Origin: Sulfitobacter sp. EhC04
GTDB taxonomy: Bacteria > Pseudomonadota > Alphaproteobacteria > Rhodobacterales > Rhodobacteraceae
Assembly: GCF_001650875.1 (NCBI RefSeq)
Contig: NZ_LXYI01000017.1
Span: 124,001 to 188,000, forward strand
Length of the DNA stretch: 64,000 nt
Reading direction: 5' to 3'
A program made the position numbers and the translations under genes. A model generated the notes under the pieces. That model searched no databases. It saw only the letters and a program-made list of their open reading frames with translations, and was not told the DNA's origin. Below are positions 9,927 to 17,906 of this stretch, one piece after another (position 1 is the stretch's first letter; every line of letters starts with the position of its first letter).

Positions 9927-9958
9927 TGACCGTCACAGGGCTGGAAAAGCAAAGGCAT

Positions 9959-9992
9959 GGGCATTGCCAAAATAATAAATCTGGCACTGCCC
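9959..9992. terminator. Candidate bidirectional terminator hairpin after guaD
   Basis: GGGCATTGCC (9959-9968) and GGCACTGCCC (9983-9992) form ten-base arms with one mismatch around an AT-rich 14-nt loop. It lies exactly between the convergent guaD and the aldehyde dehydrogenase remnant, whose stop begins at 9993. There is no clear U-tract, so intrinsic termination is only possible. Confidence 0.4.
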
Positions 9993-10583
9993 TCAGACCG
10001 ACCAATAAACACTCTTCAACTGCTGGTAGGCGCGCATCCCCTGGATGCCCTTCTCACGACCATGCCCCGATAGCTTTAAACCCCCGAATGGCGCTGCGAT
10101 GGACAGTTGCTTGTACGTATTGATCCAGACTGTGCCCGCTTCGAGTGCGCGGGCCACGCGCCAGGCGCGGCGGTAGTCGCCGGTCCAGATGCCGGCAGCG
10201 AGGCCGTAGGCACTGTCATTGGCGGCCTCGATCAGGGCGGCTTCGTCCTCGAATGTCATGAAGCACAGCACGGGGCCGAATATTTCTTCCTGTGCGATAG
10301 CGGCGAAATTATCGAGTCCACCGATGATGGTCGGTTGGAAATAAGCGCCATCGGCATAGGAATCACCATCGGGTCGATGTCCCCCGAAAAGGATCTCTCC
10401 CCCTGCTTCCACAGCGGATGCAACGAGGGCCCCGACCCTGTCACGATGAGCGAATGAGGACAGAGGGCCGATCACGCTGCCCGGATCTGCGGGCGGGCCA
10501 AGCCGCATCCCGGCGGCGGCCTTGATCAGCAGATTACGGAAATTTTCTGAAACTGACGCCTCGACAAAGAGGCGTGTTCCGCG
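9993..10583 (-). pseudogene. Aldehyde dehydrogenase, 5'-truncated gene remnant
   Basis: About 197 codons encode the C-terminal part of an NAD-dependent aldehyde dehydrogenase. The visible part starts at GTRLFVEASVSENF (just after the place where the catalytic Cys would be) and continues through FGPVLCFMTFEDEAALIEAA, NDSAYGLAAGIWTGD, GTVWINTYKQLS, FGGLKLSGHGREKG and the terminal YQQLKSVYWSV. The N-terminal ~280 residues, including the Rossmann domain and catalytic Cys, are missing. Sequence upstream of about 10583 instead belongs to the tcu segment read on the other strand, so the gene was cut by a recombination event. No functional start is visible. Confidence 0.85.
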
Positions 10584-10687
10584 CCCATGGGGCAGAGCTG
10601 GCGCGGACGCGTATGGAAAAAGCGCGCGAGGCGGGACTTGGCGATGCCTATTTCCCGGCTCTGGTCCGGGTGACGGATCGGACATGA
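10584..10687 (+). pseudogene. 3' remnant of an unidentified gene upstream of tcuA
   Basis: In the frame ending with TGA at 10685-10687, about 34 codons read AHGAELARTRMEKAREAG, then LGDAYFPALVRVTDRT. The stop overlaps the tcuA ATG (ATGA), the usual sign of a coupled upstream gene. The 5' side runs into the antisense aldehyde dehydrogenase remnant near 10583, so only the tail of this gene survived. I do not recognise the family. Confidence 0.5.
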
Positions 10688-12072
10688 CGGGAGAATGGGA
10701 TGTCCTGATTGCCGGGGGCGGCAATGCAGCACTTTGCGCGGCCATCGCCGCCCGGCGGGCGGGGCGCAGCGTTCTGGTGCTGGAGAAGGCCCCGAAGTTC
10801 TATCGCGGCGGCAACACACGGCACACCCGCAACATGCGTTGCGCCCATGACGCGGCAACCGGAACGCTGACCGGCCCCTATACCGGCGAAGAGTTCATGC
10901 AGGATCTTCTGCGGGTCACGTCCGGCAACACGGACGAAGCGCTGGCGCGGATGATGATCGACCGGTCCTACGACATGCTGGACTGGATTCAACAGCAGGG
11001 CGTGCGGTTCCAGCCCTCGCTCGGTGGCACGCTCAGCCTCGGGCGGACCAACGCGTTCTTCCTGGGCGGCGGGCGGTCGATGCTGAACGCGCTTTACCGC
11101 ACCGCCGAAGCTCTGGGCGTTGAAACCCGCTATGAGCACGAGATCACCGGCGTTGAGCTCGACGGCCCCCGGTTTCACGCCGCCCAGATCCGCACCCCCG
11201 ACGGGGGCACCCGGATTGAGGCGCGCAGCCTCATCGCGGCCAGCGGCGGCTTTCAGGCCGACGTCGACTGGCTGAAACAGGGCTGGGGCAAAAGGGCGGA
11301 AAACTTCCTGATCCGCGGCACGCCCTACAACCGCGGCAGCCTGACCCGCGCCCTGATCGACAGCGGTGTCCAGCAGATCGGGGACGCAACCCAGTGTCAT
11401 GCCGTGGCCATCGACGCCCGCGCCCCGAAATTTGACGGCGGCATCATCAAGCGGCTCGACTGCGTGGTCTTCGGCATTGTCGTCAACAAGAACGCCACCT
11501 GCTTCTACGATGAAGGAGAAGACATTTGGCCAAAGCGCTACGCCATCTGGGGCCGCCTGGTGGCCGACCAGCCGGACCAGATCGCCTACATCCTCTTTGA
11601 CGCGCCCAATCTGGAGAAATTCATGCCCTCTCTCTACCCGCCGGTGCAGGCGGCCAGAATCCCGGAACTGGCGCAGGAACTGTCGCTCGACCCGGATCAG
11701 TTAGGCCAGACCGTCGAAGGATTCAACGCTGCCGTCGTCGGCGAGATTCCCTTCGATCACACCGAGCTTGACGGCAACCGGACCGAGGGCCTGGGCATCG
11801 ACAAGACCAACTGGGCGCAGCGGATCGAGACACCGCCCTATTACGCCTACCCGGTGCGTCCGGGGATCACTTTCACTTATCTGGGCACGCGTGTGGATGA
11901 TCGCGCCCGCATGGTCATAGCCAACGGCAAACCCGCCGATAACATGTACGCCGCCGGAGAAATCATGGCCGGCAACGTCCTGGGCCAGGGCTACGCCGCC
12001 GGGATCGGCATGACCATCGGCGCTGCCTTCGGACGCCTCGCCGGAGAGGAGGCCGCCGCCCATGTGGCATAG
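10684..12072 (+). CDS. tcuA: FAD-dependent tricarballylate dehydrogenase-like protein
   Basis: A 462-residue flavoprotein of the fumarate reductase/succinate dehydrogenase flavoprotein family. The N-terminal FAD motif is WDVLIAGGGNAALCAAIAAR followed by GRSVLVLEKAPKFYRGGNTR and HTRNMRCAH. The C-terminus has PVRPGITFTYLGTRVDD and MYAAGEIMAGNVLGQGYAAG. These features and the adjacent tcuB start match TcuA, which oxidises tricarballylate to cis-aconitate and passes electrons to TcuB. Length is full (enteric TcuA is about 467 residues). Its start overlaps the stop of the upstream remnant. Because tcuB is destroyed here, the pathway is probably not functional from this locus unless another electron acceptor protein is supplied. 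Confidence 0.85.
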   Translation: MTGEWDVLIAGGGNAALCAAIAARRAGRSVLVLEKAPKFYRGGNTRHTRNMRCAHDAATGTLTGPYTGEEFMQDLLRVTSGNTDEALARMMIDRSYDMLDWIQQQGVRFQPSLGGTLSLGRTNAFFLGGGRSMLNALYRTAEALGVETRYEHEITGVELDGPRFHAAQIRTPDGGTRIEARSLIAASGGFQADVDWLKQGWGKRAENFLIRGTPYNRGSLTRALIDSGVQQIGDATQCHAVAIDARAPKFDGGIIKRLDCVVFGIVVNKNATCFYDEGEDIWPKRYAIWGRLVADQPDQIAYILFDAPNLEKFMPSLYPPVQAARIPELAQELSLDPDQLGQTVEGFNAAVVGEIPFDHTELDGNRTEGLGIDKTNWAQRIETPPYYAYPVRPGITFTYLGTRVDDRARMVIANGKPADNMYAAGEIMAGNVLGQGYAAGIGMTIGAAFGRLAGEEAAAHVA

Positions 12073-12142
12073 CACCCCCGCCCTGACCGAAGCCGACCGC
12101 CTGATGACGGTCTGCAATTCCTGCCGCTATTGCGAAGGTCTC
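12062..12142 (+). pseudogene. tcuB: 5' remnant of tcuB (Fe-S/haem electron-transfer partner of TcuA)
   Basis: The ATG at 12062 overlaps the end of tcuA by 11 bp and encodes MWHSTPALTEADRLMTVCN then SCRYCEGL, the conserved beginning of TcuB/CitB proteins with the first Cys cluster. After EGL the frame passes directly into an IclR DNA-binding helix (YKSTILRILESLL), so only about 26 codons of tcuB are left. The resulting chimeric frame ends at 12277. Confidence 0.75.
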
Positions 12143-12768
12143 TACAAGAGCACCATTCTCCGCATTCTCGAGTCACTGCTAGATGCAGGCTACATAATGC
12201 GCGTGGAGGACTCGAAATACGCCCTTGGCCCCTCGATCATGAATCTCGGGTTGGCCTATGAACGCTCGAACCCGTAGCGGCACATTGTGATGCCGGTGAT
12301 GGAGCGACTGGTCGACAGTGGGGTCGAAAGCCCATCCTTTCATATCCGGCAGTCGGCGGACGAACGACTTTGCCTGTTCAGAGTGGATTCGTGGCATTCG
12401 ACCCTTGATCGGGTTCATGCAGGTGATCGGTTGCCCATGCGTCGCGGTGCGGCCGGAAAGGTTCTGCTGGCCTTCGCTCCAACGAGCCGGACGCGCCAGA
12501 ATTGCAGCAGATCCGTAAGGAATGTTTCGCCATTTCCCTCGGCGAGCGGGACAAGTTCTGTGCGGGGATCGCTGCGCCGGTGTTTTCGAGCGGTAACATC
12601 CTGATCGGGGCTTTGTCACTTTCGGGCCCGAAGGAACGGTTTTCCCCAAAGGCTGTGGCCCGGATGAAAGGCCCGCTGCTGGCCGCCGCGCGCGAACTGA
12701 CTGAGGCCCTGGAGGGCACTTACGCCATCCCCGAGCCGTTCACGGACGGGTTCTGTTGCATTAGTTAA
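12143..12768 (+). pseudogene. IclR-family regulator pseudogene (5' truncated, stop and frameshift)
   Basis: The sequence begins inside the recognition helix (KSTILRILESLLDAGYIMRV), continues EDSKYALGPSIMNLGLAYE, and is then interrupted by TAG at 12275-12277. The frame resumes as RHIVMPVMERLVDSGV up to GAAGKVLLAFAP, where a one-base loss near 12480 shifts the frame. It continues in the next frame as ELQQIRKECFAISLGERDKF to the C-terminus (AARELTEALEG) and TAG at 12766-12768. The N-terminal helix-turn-helix half is missing at the tcuB junction. Three independent lesions show it is dead. It was probably the divergent regulator of the aldehyde dehydrogenase gene now also truncated. Confidence 0.85.
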
Positions 12769-12995
12769 TGCGACGGCATCGTCAACTTATCAGTTTTCCG
12801 AATAGGTGATCCAGTCCCTTGGCCAAGCGGCCTTCAACTCACAGGTGATGCTGTTCCAAGTGCTGTGAGTATCTTACCGAGGTCGTCGATAGCTGGAGCG
12901 GACATTTTCTGGCGGCGGGGACGAAATACGGTTTGGACTTGATCATGGACAGACAAAAAGAGCTGTACTTGGCTGGGCGATTTAAAGCGGGCCAT
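12749..12995 (-). mobile_element. IS6-family insertion sequence remnant
   Basis: On the minus strand, 12995 down to about 12890 encodes MARFKSPSQVQLFLSVHDQV then QTVFRPRRQKMSAP, the C-terminal end of IS6/IS26-type DDE transposases. At 12749-12760 the plus strand reads GGTTCTGTTGCA, the terminal inverted repeat typical of IS6-family elements, placed where the transposase 3' end should meet the IS end. The rest of the transposase, its catalytic residues and the second inverted repeat are absent. The IS end coincides with the 3' end of the IclR pseudogene. Confidence 0.65.
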
Positions 12996-13209
12996 GCATG
13001 GCACGGCAGTGTTTTGCTTGCAAACCATGGGTGGGATCTTTTATCGACGCCGCGTCGGTCGAAGCGAGCCTGCAGATCTGTTGTTTAAGCCCTTTTCCCT
13101 GCGGTGGTCGATGCCAGGCATCCTGACTTTTTCGGTTAATTTGCATTTTCTTGCCGCACTTCTGCCCCAGAAGCCTGAAATCAACGATCAAGGCTAGTGG
13201 GAGCATTCT
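12996..13209. other. Leader region before the glycosyltransferase operon
   Basis: No convincing gene is present. A 67-codon open frame at 12994-13197 on the plus strand has no recognisable motif and overlaps the IS remnant edge. GGGAGCATTCT just before 13210 supplies a plausible ribosome site for the GT2 gene. The operon promoter should be here, but I cannot place -35/-10 boxes with confidence. Confidence 0.4.
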
Positions 13210-14202
13210 ATGAAACTGATCGTCCAAATTCCGGCATTGAACGAAGAAGAAACACTGGCGGAGGCCATCACGGCAGTCCCGCGCCGGATACGCGGTATCA
13301 CAAGCGTTGAAGTCCTGGTGATCGACGATGGGTCGACCGACCGCACTGTCGAGGTCGCAAAACAGGCTGGTGCCGATCACATCCTGCAAATGAGCAGCCA
13401 TGTCGGCCTTGCCCGTGCCTTTCTGGCCGGGATCGAGGAATCTCTGGCCCTCGGGGCCGACATCATCGTCAATACTGACGCGGACAACCAGTATTGCGCC
13501 GAAGATATTCCAGCCCTGATCGAACCCGTGCTGGACCGCCGCGCGCAGATCGTTGTCGGCGCCCGCCCGATCAGGGAAATCGAAAGCTTCTCGCCGGTCA
13601 AGAAGGCCTTGCAGCGCCTGGGCAGCTGGGTTGTCCGCGTGGCCAGCGGCACCGACATTCCCGACGCGCCCAGCGGTTTTCGCGCCTACGCACGCGATGC
13701 CGCCGCCAGGCTTTGCGTGGTGAACACATACACCTATACGCTGGAAACGATCATCCAGGCAGGCCGCAAGCGAATCCCGATGACCTCCGTTCCAGTGCGC
13801 GTAAACACGGTGAAACGCCCCTCGCGGCTGTTTCGCGGCATGGGTCAATACATCATGCGCTCGGTCAAGACGATCCTGCGGGTTTTCGTCATCTATGCCC
13901 CTCTGCGGTTCTTCATGGCCCTCGCGGCGCTCTTTTCACTGCCGGCGCTGGCCGGTATCGGGCGGTTTGTTTATTTCTATGCCACCGACGGCGGCGCGGG
14001 CCACGTGCAATCCCTTGTCCTGTCCGGTGCGCTTCTGGCCATGGCCACAATCCTCTTTGCTGTCGGGATCCTGGCCGATCTGATCGCCGCGAACCGCAGC
14101 CTGCTGGAAGACATCCGCGCCCGTGAGCTGCTGCGCAAGCCCCAGCGCCTGCAACAAACCGCAAAGGTTGTTCATGCCGTTGATTTCGCAAATGCATCCT
14201 GA
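13210..14202 (+). CDS. GT2-family glycosyltransferase with C-terminal membrane helices
   Basis: A 330-residue GT-A fold enzyme resembling dolichyl/polyprenyl-phosphate sugar transferases. The N-terminus LIVQIPALNEEETLAEAIT is the nucleotide-sugar binding start; VEVLVIDDGSTDRTVEVAKQ and IIVNTDADNQY provide the acidic DxD metal site. About residues 230-305 hold two hydrophobic segments (FFMALAALFSLPALAGIGRF and LVLSGALLAMATILFAVGIL) like those of membrane-anchored DPM1/ArnC relatives. It opens a plus-strand operon and overlaps the next gene by 29 bp. The likely product is a polyprenyl-phosphate-linked sugar used by the following GT-C enzyme, which is inferred. Confidence 0.88.
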   Translation: MKLIVQIPALNEEETLAEAITAVPRRIRGITSVEVLVIDDGSTDRTVEVAKQAGADHILQMSSHVGLARAFLAGIEESLALGADIIVNTDADNQYCAEDIPALIEPVLDRRAQIVVGARPIREIESFSPVKKALQRLGSWVVRVASGTDIPDAPSGFRAYARDAAARLCVVNTYTYTLETIIQAGRKRIPMTSVPVRVNTVKRPSRLFRGMGQYIMRSVKTILRVFVIYAPLRFFMALAALFSLPALAGIGRFVYFYATDGGAGHVQSLVLSGALLAMATILFAVGILADLIAANRSLLEDIRARELLRKPQRLQQTAKVVHAVDFANAS

Positions 14203-15871
14203 AGGCATCTCCCTGCCGTCCGCTGCGCAGGGCCAGCAACGCATCGCCGATGATATGCGCCGGAACGCGGTCCGGCTGGTGATCCTTTGCGTGCTGGTCG
14301 CCATGGCCGGCATGAGCTGGACCCGGAACGTGAACTGGGACGAATTCTATTTCCTCTCCCATGTCCATGCCCACCTTGACGACCGGCTTGACCGCCCGCT
14401 TCAGACCGTCTTTGTACATGCATTCGGCTGGCTGGCAGAAGTCTCCGGCAACGAGGTCGACCAGATTGCAATTGCCCGTCTTGTCATGCTCGGCTTCTTC
14501 GCGGCAAGCTGCCTTGCCCTGCACCGGATAGCAGCCACACTGACAACTGAACGATCCGCCGATATCGCCGTGCTTGCCTTCGTGACCTCGGGTTTTGCCT
14601 TTGCTCATGGCTCCAGCTTTCGCGCCGATCCGATGGCGGCGGGGCTGCTGATGTGCGCGCTGGCCCTGATGATGACCACGCGCATGGGGCTCTTGCATAT
14701 CCTCACCGCCGCGGTGTTCTGCGCCCTTGCGCTGCTCGTCACTGTGAAATCCGCGCTCTACCTGCCGGTCTTTATCGGCGCGCTGGTGTGGCGCTGGAAC
14801 ACACGCGGCCTGGTGCTGCGCTGCCTTACCGCAGCCGTACTGGCGCTGGCAATTGCCGCTGCACTCTTTGTCTGGCATGCCGCCGGTATCACCCCCGCCG
14901 AAGGGGCAGATGCCAAGACAAACCTCGGTGATGCAGCGCGCGTCACGCTGGGCGGTAGTGGTCTGCTTCCCCGCTGGCCTGAACTCTCTTTGTGGCTGAT
15001 GTTCAGCATGGGTGCTGTGCTTTTGGTCCTCGCCGGCTTTGGCGCTGCGTCCGGTGCCAGGTTGAAAACCGTCCTGCTGCTCTTTGCCATGCCACTCCTG
15101 TCTGTCTTGCTTTACCGCAACGCCTTTCCCTATTTCTTTCCCTTTGCCGTGCCGCCGCTGATGATTGCCGTTGCCGTCGGTGCGCAGGCGATGACGGACG
15201 GGCTGATCCGCAAACTCGCCCTTGTGCTGATGATCGCAAGCGGCCTGATCCAGACCCAAAGAGCACTGGTGGAGCGCAATGCAGACCAGCACGCCACAAT
15301 TGCCGAAGTGCACCGGATCTTTCCCGAACCGGTCACCTACATCGACCAGAACGGCATGATTTCCAGCTTCGACCGACAAGGTTTTTTCATGTCGACCTGG
15401 GGCATCGCCACCTATCGCGCGGCGGGCACACCCGTCTTCGCCGATCTGATCGCCGACACCCGCCCGCCCCTACTGCTGGCAAACCGGGCTGAGCTTTACG
15501 CGGCGCTGCGGCCCGCAATGGACGACAGCCGGTTTCTGGGTCTGCTGCCCGAGGATGCGCTTATCCTGCGCCAGAGCTATGTGCATCATGCCGGAGCGAT
15601 CTGGCTGGCGGGGCAGGAAGTAACACTTGCAAATGGCATGGCGACGGCGGAACTGCCCTTCCCCGGCAGCTACCGGGTCGAGGCGGATACGCCCGTCATG
15701 ATCGGCGCCACCCAAGTATCCTCCGGCGAGGTGGTGACCCTTGGGGGCGGCGAAATCGAAATCCTCGGCCCAAAAGGCACCAAAGTGCGACTAATCTGGA
15801 ACACCGCAGCCGCACCCGCCCAAATTTCATTGCCTGAAACCGGGCTATATGCTGGGTTCTGGCGGCTATGA
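14174..15871 (+). CDS. Polytopic GT-C type glycosyltransferase (ArnT/GT39-like)
   Basis: About 565 residues with many predicted membrane segments (LVILCVLVAMAGMSW, LVMLGFFAASCLALH, IAVLAFVTSGFAFAHG, LSLWLMFSMGAVLLVLAGFG). The first periplasmic loop has NVNWDEFYFLSHVHAHLDD, with the acidic pair expected at the active site of GT-C enzymes that use polyprenyl-phosphate sugars. A C-terminal periplasmic domain of about 150 residues follows the membrane part. The start is uncertain: ATG at 14174 and 14192 both overlap the GT2 gene, and 14255 is also possible. The stop shares ATGA with the next gene. It probably moves a sugar from the lipid donor made by the GT2 enzyme onto an envelope acceptor. Confidence 0.72.
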   Translation: MPLISQMHPEGISLPSAAQGQQRIADDMRRNAVRLVILCVLVAMAGMSWTRNVNWDEFYFLSHVHAHLDDRLDRPLQTVFVHAFGWLAEVSGNEVDQIAIARLVMLGFFAASCLALHRIAATLTTERSADIAVLAFVTSGFAFAHGSSFRADPMAAGLLMCALALMMTTRMGLLHILTAAVFCALALLVTVKSALYLPVFIGALVWRWNTRGLVLRCLTAAVLALAIAAALFVWHAAGITPAEGADAKTNLGDAARVTLGGSGLLPRWPELSLWLMFSMGAVLLVLAGFGAASGARLKTVLLLFAMPLLSVLLYRNAFPYFFPFAVPPLMIAVAVGAQAMTDGLIRKLALVLMIASGLIQTQRALVERNADQHATIAEVHRIFPEPVTYIDQNGMISSFDRQGFFMSTWGIATYRAAGTPVFADLIADTRPPLLLANRAELYAALRPAMDDSRFLGLLPEDALILRQSYVHHAGAIWLAGQEVTLANGMATAELPFPGSYRVEADTPVMIGATQVSSGEVVTLGGGEIEILGPKGTKVRLIWNTAAAPAQISLPETGLYAGFWRL

Positions 15872-17058
15872 CACAGATCGCCGCGACCCTTGCCCCATGC
15901 GCACCCTACCGCGACAGCCCGCGCGCCTCGGCGTCGGATCAGCCTTTGCGCGTGGTCCTATGGGGCAGCTACGATCTGGGCAAACCGCGCACCCGCATCC
16001 TGCGCGAAGGCCTTCTCCAGGCCGGTGTCGAGGTGACGGAAATCCACGCCGACATCTGGGAGGGGGATGCAGACAAAAGCCAACTGAGCCGCTCGCAGAT
16101 GGTCCTACGCCTGCTCAGGCTGCTGCTGGTCTATCCCGTCTTGATCTACCGTTACCTGCGCGCCCCGCAGCATGATCTGGTGATGGTCCCCTATCTGGGG
16201 CAGTTCGACGTGATCGTTCTGTGGCCCTTTGCCACGCTGCGCGGGCGGCCTGTGGTGCTGGACCTGTTCCTGTCACTTTACGATACCGTCGTGAACGATC
16301 GCAAAATGGTGCAACCCGGCACCATTGTCGCCCGTGTCCTGAAGGCGCTTGAACGCCTGTCCTGCTGCGCTGCTGACATTGTCCTGCTGGACACCAGCGC
16401 CCACGCCGAACGGATTGCGGGCATGCTTGGCCTCGACTCTGCAAAATTCGATGCCGTGCCTGTGGGTGCCGAACCCGGTGCATTTGCGCAGGTGGCACCG
16501 CATGTGCCCCACGCCGGCCGCACGCGGATCCTGTTCTATGGCCAACTCATCCCGCTTCAGGGGGTTGAAACGATCCTGGACGCGGCCCGCTCTGAACGCG
16601 GACAGCAGTTCGACTGGCATCTCATCGGCAGCGGCCAAGACCAGCCGCTTGTCGCTGATGCCCTCGCCGCTTGCCAGCTGGATCATATCACATGGGACCG
16701 ATGGGTGCCCTATGAGGATCTGGCAAAAGCCATCGAAGCCTGCGATATCTGCCTTGGCATATTTGGCACGTCTGACAAGGCCGCCAGCGTTGTGCCCAAC
16801 AAGGTCTATCAAAGCCTTTTTGCAAAACGGCCTGTCATCACCCGCGACAGCCCTGCCCTGCGCGAGGTCTTTGCCCGGGCCGACCCGGCACTGTGCCTTG
16901 TCCCCGCCGCAGACCCCGCTGCCATCCTTGATGCAATCGACCTGCTTGAATCGGTCGGATTTCCGGCCATGCAACCCGACCTGCTGGAGGGCGCACAGCC
17001 CACCCGGATCGGCGAAACCCTATGCGCAAAGATCGCGCCCCTTGTGGGAAGGACCTAA
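15868..17058 (+). CDS. GT4/GT1-family glycosyltransferase (GT-B fold)
   Basis: A 396-residue protein starting within an ATGA overlap with the upstream gene. The N-terminal half is a Rossmann-like acceptor domain (LRVVLWGSYDLGKPRTRILR; DLVMVPYLGQFDVIVLWPFA). The C-terminal half holds the GT4 donor site: RTRILFYGQLIPLQGVETIL, WHLIGSGQDQPLV, and SVVPNKVYQSLFAKRPVITR, where the conserved E/K-rich region of glycogen-phosphorylase-like folds lies. It is probably a cytosolic, membrane-associated enzyme adding a sugar to a lipid or glycan precursor. The substrate cannot be deduced. Confidence 0.85.
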   Translation: MTQIAATLAPCAPYRDSPRASASDQPLRVVLWGSYDLGKPRTRILREGLLQAGVEVTEIHADIWEGDADKSQLSRSQMVLRLLRLLLVYPVLIYRYLRAPQHDLVMVPYLGQFDVIVLWPFATLRGRPVVLDLFLSLYDTVVNDRKMVQPGTIVARVLKALERLSCCAADIVLLDTSAHAERIAGMLGLDSAKFDAVPVGAEPGAFAQVAPHVPHAGRTRILFYGQLIPLQGVETILDAARSERGQQFDWHLIGSGQDQPLVADALAACQLDHITWDRWVPYEDLAKAIEACDICLGIFGTSDKAASVVPNKVYQSLFAKRPVITRDSPALREVFARADPALCLVPAADPAAILDAIDLLESVGFPAMQPDLLEGAQPTRIGETLCAKIAPLVGRT

Positions 17059-17061
17059 AAG

Positions 17062-17904
17062 ATGACAACAGCAAGTGTTTGCGCAATGAACGGGCCCACC
17101 CCGTCTGACGACACAGTCTGGCACCCGACTTATGGTCCGGCCCTGCCGACCCTCAACTGGGTCCCGGCACCGCGTTATCTGCTGCGGCGGGCCCGCGTGT
17201 TGCATCACTTGGCCGGTATTTCCCCTTGCCGCGTGGTCGATATCGGCTGCGGCCCAGCGGCGTTGCTGGCGGAACTGGCCGCGAAAGGCTTCGATGCCGT
17301 CGGCGTCGACCGCGCGCAACCCGCGCTTGACCTTGCCGCGCGGTTTGCAACCTCCGATAGCCCCATGCGCCTGCAGGCAGAGCTTGACCCCGACTGGCGC
17401 GGCAGCTTTGATCTGGCCTTGTCATTCGAAGTCATCGAACATCTCGAAGAAGACGTGCAAGCCATGGCTGAATGGCGCGAATACCTCAAACCGGGGGGCC
17501 GGCTGATCCTGTCCACCCCGGCGCACCCTTCCCGCTGGAACGCGGCGGATGTCTGGGCCGGTCACATGCGGCGCTACACCCGCAAAGGTCTGACAGAAGC
17601 CGTCACCAGCGCGGGGTTCGCCATTGAAAAAATCGAATGCTACGGCTTTCCCTTGGCCAACGTGATGGAAGTCTGGCGCGCCCGTGCTTACGGCAAGGCG
17701 CTGGAAAAGGCCGCGAAGTCTGACAAATCCGCCCATGACCTGACCGACGAAAGCGGCAGCGACCGTTCGGTTGAGAGCCGCTTTTGGAAACTGTTCGCCT
17801 CCCTTCCCATGACCACCGCCATGCGTCTTGCAAACCAGATCCAGCGTCCGTTCCTGCAAACCGACCTAGGGAACGGCTATCTGGTCCTGGCACGCAAAGT
17901 CTGA
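17062..17904 (+). CDS. Class I SAM-dependent methyltransferase
   Basis: A 280-residue methyltransferase. Motif I is VVDIGCGPAALLAELAAKGF, followed by the acidic loop VGVDRAQPALDLA. Motif post-I/II is DLALSFEVIEHLEEDVQAM with LKPGGRLILSTPAHP, typical of the UbiG/Methyltransf_11 type. It starts three bases after the GT4 stop and ends two bases before the next ATG, so it is in the operon. It may methylate a sugar or lipid head group; the acceptor is unknown. Confidence 0.87.
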   Translation: MTTASVCAMNGPTPSDDTVWHPTYGPALPTLNWVPAPRYLLRRARVLHHLAGISPCRVVDIGCGPAALLAELAAKGFDAVGVDRAQPALDLAARFATSDSPMRLQAELDPDWRGSFDLALSFEVIEHLEEDVQAMAEWREYLKPGGRLILSTPAHPSRWNAADVWAGHMRRYTRKGLTEAVTSAGFAIEKIECYGFPLANVMEVWRARAYGKALEKAAKSDKSAHDLTDESGSDRSVESRFWKLFASLPMTTAMRLANQIQRPFLQTDLGNGYLVLARKV

Positions 17905-17906
17905 TC

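Noticed and set aside
10522..10683. Upstream in-frame extension of tcuA to 10522
   Set aside because: It crosses the ALDH junction and encodes no family residues; the ATG at 10684 overlaps an upstream stop as in coupled operons.
12994..13197. 67-codon frame before the GT2 gene as a small gene
   Set aside because: No motif, no ribosome site, and it overlaps the IS remnant.
13913..15379. 488-codon open frame on the minus strand
   Set aside because: It is antisense to the GT2 and GT-C genes, is rich in His/Gln/Arg typical of shadow frames, and has no domain.
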